From RGIG9041 sp045657265 (GTDB lineage: Bacteria; Bacillota; Clostridia; Oscillospirales; QAKW01): a DNA stretch of 27,484 nucleotides. The position numbers were made by a program, and so were the translations under genes. The DNA is taken from the NCBI GenBank assembly GCA_045657265.1, contig JAZOSU010000023.1, positions 1 through 27,484 on the forward strand. Direction: 5' to 3'. Of the stretch, positions 23,903 through 27,484 are shown piece by piece (position 1 is the first letter of the stretch; each line of letters opens with the position of its first letter). A model generated the notes under the pieces. That model made no database searches and was not told the DNA's origin. It saw nothing but the letters and a program-made list of their open reading frames with translations.

Positions 23903-24738
23903 TTGCTGAACTAAGGCAAAAGTATCCGCTTAAAGATTTGTTAGAGCTTTTCGGTATAGCAAGGAGTACGTTCTATTACTACCTAAAACAGAAAGATAAG
24001 GACAAATACGAAAGCAAAAAGCAAGATATATTAGAAATCTACAATGCTCATAAAGGTAGATACGGTTACAGAAGAATTTGTGCTGTTATGAAAGCAAAAG
24101 GCTATGTAATTAACCACAAAACAGTGTTAAAACTAATAAAAGAGCTTCATTTGCGTGGAAAACAGAGCAAAAATGGCAAATACCATTCCTACAAAGGCGA
24201 GGTTGGTAAAGTAGCGGATAATCTCCTGAAAAGAGTTTTTCATGCAGACAAGCCATTTGAGAAACTAACAACAGATGTAACAGAGTTTAAGATCGGTGAT
24301 GAAAAGGTGTATCTTTCGCCTGTGCTCGATATGTTCAACCGTGAAATTGTGTCTTATTCTATCTCAACAAGTCCTAACTTGCAGCAAATTAGGGATATGC
24401 TAAATAGATTATTTGAGAAGTTGCCGTCCGATACTCGTCCACTATTTCAGTCCGATCAAGGTTGGCAGTACCAACACGCCGAATACCAACGGCTTCTTGC
24501 CGAGCACAACATTACACAAAGTATGTCCCGAAAAGGAAACTGCATGGACAATGGCATAATGGAAAACTTTTTCGGCAGACTGAAGGTTGAGATGTATTAC
24601 GGCGAAAAATTTGAATCCCTTAGGGGATACATTGAAAAGCTAGAAGAATACATACATTACTACAACAACGAAAGAATCTCTCTCAAATTAAAAGGAATGA
24701 GCCCAGTTCGATACCGAGCTCATTCGCAAACGATTTAA
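23893..24738 (+). CDS. IS3-family transposase OrfB (DDE integrase), made by -1 frameshift
   Basis: 281 residues in the -1 frame relative to OrfA. The coordinates start at the first codon read after a slip at C AAA AAG. The OrfAB fusion would be about 406 residues. The sequence AFIIAELRQKYPLKDLLELFGIARSTFYYYLK right after the slip site is conserved in IS150 OrfB, which supports fusion over the internal TTG at 23938. The catalytic triad is visible: Asp in TTDVTEFK, Asp in FQSDQGWQYQ and Glu in DNGIMENFFG. The end YNNERISLKLKGMSPVRYR is also typical. No stop or deletion interrupts it. Confidence 0.88.
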   Translation, partial: AFIIAELRQKYPLKDLLELFGIARSTFYYYLKQKDKDKYESKKQDILEIYNAHKGRYGYRRICAVMKAKGYVINHKTVLKLIKELHLRGKQSKNGKYHSYKGEVGKVADNLLKRVFHADKPFEKLTTDVTEFKIGDEKVYLSPVLDMFNREIVSYSISTSPNLQQIRDMLNRLFEKLPSDTRPLFQSDQGWQYQHAEYQRLLAEHNITQSMSRKGNCMDNGIMENFFGRLKVEMYYGEKFESLRGYIEKLEEYIHYYNNERISLKLKGMSPVRYRAHSQTI

Positions 24739-24751
24739 TATTTAATTTTTT

Positions 24752-24775
24752 GTCTAAACTTTTGGGTTCACTTCA
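24752..24775 (-). repeat. IS right terminal inverted repeat
   Basis: Read on the minus strand it begins TGAAGTGAACCC and continues AAAAGTTTAGAC, pairing with the left end. The terminal CA on the plus strand is at 24774-24775. Confidence 0.75.
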
Positions 24776-24794
24776 TTTTGAAGTGTCTGATTTT

Positions 24795-25736
24795 TTAATA
24801 GAAAGTTGCTAATTCTTGTTCGGGTGGTAAGGTATGAGTTGCTTCTGTTACATATAATACAGGACCTTCTGTGTCATAAAAGTGGTTCTTTTCAATTTTA
24901 AGTGTTGCAGTTATCCATGCCCAGTCTCTTGTTTCAAGAATTTCAGCTTCATCCCAAATAGCAATAAGTCCGCCGAATGTAATATCTTCAACACAACAGG
25001 TCATTATATGTCTTCCGACAGCAAAAGAATTCTTTGGAAGCTCATCACTTTTTGCAACTATTCCTTTAAATCTTATTTTTTTACCGTCATATTTTTCTAT
25101 TTCTTCCATTAAATCTCTGTACCAGATAGCATAATCGATGTCTTTGATTTCAATAATATCTGCGTTTATATCAAAGGGAAGGGGATCTTCGATTTCGTCA
25201 TGGGAGACTTCACCATCTATATACTCATATGCAATATTGGCCTTTCTGCTGATTCCTCGTACAATTTTATGGTATGGCATCAGATCGGCATCTCTTTCTA
25301 CTCTGTTGAATATAGCCATTTCACAATTGTAAAGCTTGTCTGCAACGAGATTTCTCATATTAGCATTATAAGTTTCTATAGTTGATGAATCGATAAACAG
25401 CATTTCCTGATAAATTATCCAATTTTGTGGTAAAGAGGAATATAAACTGTTTAGCATCCACATACCGTTGTATTCGATTAAAACTCTGTTCATTCGATAT
25501 TTTTTCTGTAGTGCCAAAAAGTTTTTTTCAGTAAGTTCGTTTTCATCTGATATTGTATGGATAAAAACGTCTTGTGAAGGGAATTTTGAAAGGTCTAATT
25601 CTTCTTCGCCTTCTTCACAAAGTATTACAAGAGTTCTTTCACCATCGTAAAATCTTGGGTCTTCTAATGTTTCTTGTATAAATTTTGTTTTTCCTGCATC
25701 TAAAAATCCTGTAAATAAATAAACCGGTAATTCCAT
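24795..25736 (-). CDS. CobW-like P-loop protein fused to a DUF1980/YcgQ-like C-terminal domain
   Basis: 313 residues. The N-terminus LPVYLFTGFLDAGKTKFI carries a Walker A (about 10-17) like that of COG0523 GTPases. The metal-binding GCxCC motif of that family is absent, and no clear NKxD base-specificity motif is seen. From about residue 220, IRFKGIVAKSDELPKNSFAVG and HIMTCCVEDITFGGL resemble the C-terminal domain of the TIGR03943/YcgQ (DUF1980) proteins that accompany YcgR-type permeases. It is second in a two-gene operon, 8 bases after the His-rich COG0523 protein, with AGAGGA as ribosome site. A role in metal trafficking is inferred from the partner and domain family only. Confidence 0.75.
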   Translation of the reverse strand: MELPVYLFTGFLDAGKTKFIQETLEDPRFYDGERTLVILCEEGEEELDLSKFPSQDVFIHTISDENELTEKNFLALQKKYRMNRVLIEYNGMWMLNSLYSSLPQNWIIYQEMLFIDSSTIETYNANMRNLVADKLYNCEMAIFNRVERDADLMPYHKIVRGISRKANIAYEYIDGEVSHDEIEDPLPFDINADIIEIKDIDYAIWYRDLMEEIEKYDGKKIRFKGIVAKSDELPKNSFAVGRHIMTCCVEDITFGGLIAIWDEAEILETRDWAWITATLKIEKNHFYDTEGPVLYVTEATHTLPPEQELATFY

Positions 25737-25744
25737 AGTGTCCT

Positions 25745-26800
25745 CTATTTAAAAAGTTTTTCTAATTCCTCTTTGTTTATGTCTGAACCAATCACGCAGA
25801 TTTTACCTGTAACGTCAGCACTTGCGTATCTTATTTCAGGTTCACCCGGAATATAATCAAAATGTATCCATTTTTCTTCGCCCGAATCAATAATACCCTT
25901 AGCTCTGAGTATTGTACCGTATTTTGAGCTGTTCATTAATTCGTTTAATATATTTTCTATTTCTGAATAGGTGAATTTCCTTGTTAGCTGAATACCTATA
26001 CTTGTAAATACTTCATCAGCATGGTGATGATGGTGATGTTCGTGCTCATGACATCCGCAATCGCAGTGCTCGTCATGATGATGCTCGTGCTCGTGACATC
26101 CGCAATCGCAGTGCTCATGATGATGCTCGTGCTCGTGACATTCGCAGTTTTCGTCGTGATGGAGATGTTTATGATGAATATCATCAATGGATTCGGAAAT
26201 ATTTTGGTTGCCTTTTTCTATCGCATCCAGAAGCTGTTCGCCTGTTATTTTATCCCAGTCTGTAGTGACGACCAAAGCGTTTTCATTAAGTTCTTTTATG
26301 ATTTCTAAACTGTTGGTTATCTTGTCATCAGTTGCAGTATTTGTATGACTTAAAATAACAGTTTTAGCACTTGAAATTTGATTGTTAAAAAATTCGCCAA
26401 AATTCTTATGATAAATTTTACATTTTTTAGCATCAACAACGGTAGAAAAACTGTTTAAAACAAGTTCTGAAGAGTTTAGGTTTTTTACAGCAGAAATAAC
26501 GTCGGAAAGTTTACCTACGCCTGAAGGCTCAATCACGATTCTGTCAGGGGCATATTCTGTCAAAACTTTCTGAAGAGCTATTCCAAAATCTCCTACTAAA
26601 GAACAGCAAATACAACCGCTGTTCATTTCAGTGATGTTAATACCTGAATCTTTTAAAAAACCACCGTCTATACCAATTTCACCAAACTCATTTTCGATTA
26701 TTACAATATTTTCATCAGTAAAAGCTTCTTTGACAAGCTTCTTAATCAGAGTTGTTTTTCCTGAACCTAAAAAGCCTGAAATTATATCAATTTTAGTCAT
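25745..26800 (-). CDS. COG0523/CobW-family GTPase, His/Cys-rich metal chaperone
   Basis: 351 residues. Walker A GFLGSGKT is at 9-16, the family metal motif GCICC at 62-66 and IVIEPSGVG at 88-96. The usual NKxD is replaced by SHTNTATD (151-158). Residues 209-260 are a His/Cys-rich tract built of near-identical 15-residue units (EHCDCGCHEHEHHHD) inserted between the GTPase and the CobW C-terminal domain (about 266-351). Family members deliver zinc, cobalt or nickel to client enzymes, and His-rich loops bind such metals. The start is fixed by AAGGAG seven bases upstream and a good promoter. It is the first gene of the two-gene cassette. Which metal is served is unknown. Confidence 0.9.
   Translation of the reverse strand: MTKIDIISGFLGSGKTTLIKKLVKEAFTDENIVIIENEFGEIGIDGGFLKDSGINITEMNSGCICCSLVGDFGIALQKVLTEYAPDRIVIEPSGVGKLSDVISAVKNLNSSELVLNSFSTVVDAKKCKIYHKNFGEFFNNQISSAKTVILSHTNTATDDKITNSLEIIKELNENALVVTTDWDKITGEQLLDAIEKGNQNISESIDDIHHKHLHHDENCECHEHEHHHEHCDCGCHEHEHHHDEHCDCGCHEHEHHHHHHADEVFTSIGIQLTRKFTYSEIENILNELMNSSKYGTILRAKGIIDSGEEKWIHFDYIPGEPEIRYASADVTGKICVIGSDINKEELEKLFK
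26021..26176 (-). repeat. Tandem repeat encoding the His/Cys-rich tract
   Basis: Coding repeats of about 45 bases (two nearly identical units and one partial) encode ECHEHEHHH and CDCGC blocks. Such low-complexity repeats expand and contract easily, so copy number may vary among strains. Confidence 0.8.
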
Positions 26801-26827
26801 AATATTTCTCCTTAGTATTTTAAAATA

Positions 26828-26856
26828 ATTATATTATAGCAATAGTTAAAATTCAA
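26828..26856 (-). promoter_or_regulatory. Promoter of the COG0523 gene pair
   Basis: Minus strand TTGAAT (26856-26851) and TATAAT (26833-26828) are 17 bases apart. An overlapping TATAAT five bases earlier gives a TATAATATAAT core. The start near 26821 leaves a leader of about 20 bases. I saw no clear palindromic Zur- or Fur-type operator next to it. Confidence 0.65.
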
Positions 26857-26923
26857 GTGAGATAGAAATAATTTATTTTTAGTGACAGTTTACTATTAAT
26901 TTTGTAAATACGATTTTTAATAG

Positions 26924-26952
26924 TTGACTTATTGTTGTCAATGTGTTAGAAT
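26924..26952 (+). promoter_or_regulatory. Promoter of the tRNA-Leu transcription unit
   Basis: TTGACT (26924-26929) and TAGAAT (26947-26952) are 17 bases apart, with a TGT extended -10. Transcription would begin near 26959, about 9 bases before the first tRNA-Leu-like segment. No other promoter is evident before the real tRNA at 27142, so both are probably on one transcript. Confidence 0.7.
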
Positions 26953-26966
26953 AAAACACGTTAAAA

Positions 26967-27160
26967 TGCGGGTATGGCGGAATTGGTGACGTTTGTGAGC
27001 GCCACCGGTGGTGGAAACAGCAAACAAAAAGGAACTGCTGCAGTCGAAAGTTATCGAGCAGTTAAAACTGCGAAGAAAATTTCGATAACTGCAAAGGGGA
27101 CGACGCGCGTTAAGCGTCTGCCCTAAGAAACAATTAAATATGCGGGTATGGCGGAATTGG
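26967..27160 (+). repeat. Direct repeat of the tRNA-Leu 5' end (copies at 26967-26986 and 27141-27160)
   Basis: Twenty identical bases (T plus GCGGGTATGGCGGAATTGG) occur twice, 174 bases apart. The second copy is the 5' acceptor strand and D-arm of the intact tRNA-Leu. After the repeat the first copy reads TGACG where the tRNA reads CAGACG, then the two diverge fully. Confidence 0.9.
26968..27126 (+). ncRNA. Candidate structured RNA (or 50-codon ORF) headed by a tRNA-Leu 5' fragment
   Basis: The segment starts with the tRNA-Leu 5' end but has no matching anticodon arm, T-arm or 3' acceptor strand. It can form several helices: GTTTG/CAAAC (26991-26995, 27021-27025) enclosing CCACC/GGTGG; a 9-bp AGTTATCGA/TCGATAACT helix (27049-27057, 27082-27090) enclosing GCAGT/ACTGC with a UAAA loop; and GACGC/GCGTC (27102-27106, 27114-27118) extended by GGG/CCC. 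GCGTCTGCC near the end is complementary to GGCAGACGC in the tRNA D-arm. The same DNA contains an uninterrupted frame, ATG 26974 to TAA 27126, encoding 50 residues with a basic C-terminal half, but no ribosome site precedes it. I do not recognise a known RNA family. Confidence 0.4.
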
Positions 27161-27228
27161 CAGACGCGCTAGATTCAGGTTCTAGTGGTAGCAATACTGT
27201 ACAGGTTCAAGTCCTGCTACCCGCACCA
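27142..27228 (+). tRNA. tRNA-Leu, anticodon CAG
   Basis: 87 bases including an encoded CCA. Acceptor GCGGGTA pairs with TACCCGC and the discriminator is A. The D-arm has GG in its loop. Anticodon stem CTAGA/TCTAG has loop TTCAGGT, giving CAG, which reads CUG. A long class II variable arm with a small GTA/TAC stem marks it as Leu. The T-loop is TTCAAGT; the outermost T-stem pair is A-C, a single mismatch. Confidence 0.96.
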
Positions 27229-27236
27229 AACAGTAT

Positions 27237-27285
27237 AAATCCGAACCTTTTATCAATCGGTGAAACGTTCGGGTTTGTTGTTTTC
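27237..27285 (+). terminator. Terminator of the tRNA-Leu unit
   Basis: AAATCCGAAC (27237-27246) pairs with GTTCGGGTTT (27267-27276), one pair being T-G. GTTGTTTTC follows. The 20-base loop is long, but the position, 9 bases after CCA, fits the end of the tRNA transcript. Confidence 0.7.
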
Positions 27286-27312
27286 TTAAAAGATGTTAAA
27301 TAGTCTTTGTTT

Positions 27313-27347
27313 GTGGCAGTACAGAGTGTTTTGCTCTGTACTGCCAC
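27313..27347 (+). other. Perfect inverted repeat, 14-bp stem
   Basis: GTGGCAGTACAGAG (27313-27326) pairs exactly with CTCTGTACTGCCAC (27334-27347) around TGTTTTG. The sequence after it is only moderately T-rich (TTCCTCGTTT), so it could be a weak terminator, an operator or a 5'-leader element of the gene at 27389. Confidence 0.6.
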
Positions 27348-27388
27348 TTCCTCGTTTCAAAGGATTTTTTACATAAAGGAGATTTGAA

Positions 27389-27484
27389 ATGAAGATTTTT
27401 AAAGCGATTGTTTTGATATTAATGACTGCAATTACTTTACAGACGGGATATTCCGCTTCGTTATATAAAGTTGAGATAGCGACA
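27389..27484 (+). CDS. Start of a secreted-protein gene, cut by the window edge
   Basis: Only the first 32 codons are present. The N-terminus MKIFKAIVLILMTAITLQTG followed by YSA has the shape of a signal peptide: a Lys pair, a hydrophobic core and a small-residue cleavage region near SA. AAAGGAG lies 8 bases before the ATG. The few mature residues (SLYKVEIAT) do not identify a family. No convincing promoter is seen between the stem-loop at 27313 and the ATG. Confidence 0.65.
   Translation, partial: MKIFKAIVLILMTAITLQTGYSASLYKVEIAT

Larger units (their letters stand above)
23473..24775 (+). mobile_element. IS3-family (IS150-like) insertion sequence, complete
   Basis: A 1303-base element bounded by TG...CA ends. 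Its imperfect inverted repeats are at 23473-23496 and 24752-24775. TTTT flanks both sides (23469-23472 and 24776-24779), consistent with a 3-4 base target duplication, though low complexity makes this weak. It carries orfA and orfB in -1 phase with an A-rich shift site between them and an uninterrupted DDE transposase, so it may still be active. It sits in the short gap between two convergent genes, with no reading frame broken. Confidence 0.88.

Noticed and set aside
23938..23940. Independent TTG start for OrfB
   Set aside because: Conserved OrfB sequence extends upstream to the slip site, and there is no ribosome site before the TTG.
26021..26176. Possible CRISPR-like array
   Set aside because: The repeats are in-frame coding units of about 45 bases without unique spacers.
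26021..26308. Plus-strand frame rich in Met and Val over the His-rich region
   Set aside because: It is the antisense of the His/Cys repeats in the COG0523 gene and has no ribosome site or homology.
27101..27126. Integron attC-like site (GTTAAGC)
   Set aside because: GTTRRRY is present, but the matching RYYYAAC and the paired L/R boxes of attC are absent.
26967..27228. Group I intron inside tRNA-Leu
   Set aside because: Introns of this kind interrupt the anticodon loop. Here the second copy is a complete tRNA, the insert is too short, and no P7-type core or second exon junction is seen.
27148..27303. A 51-codon frame from ATG GCG GAA TTG through the tRNA-Leu
   Set aside because: It reads straight through the intact tRNA and its terminator; this is a well-known kind of false gene call over tRNA-Leu.

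Overview
The window looks like chromosomal DNA of a low-GC Firmicute, most likely an uncultured member of the Clostridia. The signs are strong AGGAGG-type ribosome sites, canonical TTGAMW-N17-TATAAT promoters, hisS-aspS adjacency, a SecA with a C-terminal SEC-C zinc motif and A/T-rich codon use. Rank below class cannot be read from the sequence alone. Most of the window is ordinary housekeeping DNA; the accessory material is concentrated in the last 7.5 kb.

Layout, left to right. (1) 1-4348, plus strand: minD, a methylglyoxal-synthase homologue whose active site is heavily altered, then hisS and aspS, which overlap by one base. (2) 4369-9094, plus strand: a promoter and a four-gene, translationally coupled operon (GldA-type ABC ATPase, ABC-2 permease, GldG-like auxiliary protein, DUF4340 protein). 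It ends in a bidirectional terminator. (3) 9134-16136, minus strand: secA, then an unusual topoisomerase II B/A subunit pair with Ala at the quinolone-determining serine position. (4) 16247-19984, plus strand: a glycolytic operon pgk-tpiA-gpmI, with two strong stem-loops between pgk and tpiA. (5) 19991-21128, minus strand: a PHP-domain gene followed by a histidine-phosphatase gene broken by an internal deletion and frameshift. (6) 21150-23458, plus strand: a YfiH/YlmD-family gene with no ATG start, overlapping a lipoprotein solute-binding protein gene; its promoter overlaps that of the divergent PHP gene. (7) 23473-24775: an intact IS3-family (IS150-like) element in the gap between two convergent genes, with a hairpin that buries the transposase ribosome site. 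(8) 24795-26856, minus strand: two COG0523/CobW-type P-loop proteins. One carries a His/Cys-rich metal-binding repeat; the other lacks the GCxCC motif and is fused to a DUF1980/YcgQ-like C-terminal domain. (9) 26924-27285, plus strand: a strong promoter, a roughly 160-base structured segment that begins with an exact copy of the 5' end of tRNA-Leu, then the complete tRNA-Leu(CAG) and a terminator. (10) 27313-27484: a perfect 14-bp stem-loop and the start of a secreted-protein gene cut by the window edge.

The best candidates for something undescribed are the tRNA-Leu-headed RNA or small-ORF segment at 26967-27133, the degenerate MgsA homologue beside minD, and the two-gene metal-handling cassette. 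I saw no CRISPR array, phage module or recognisable defence system.
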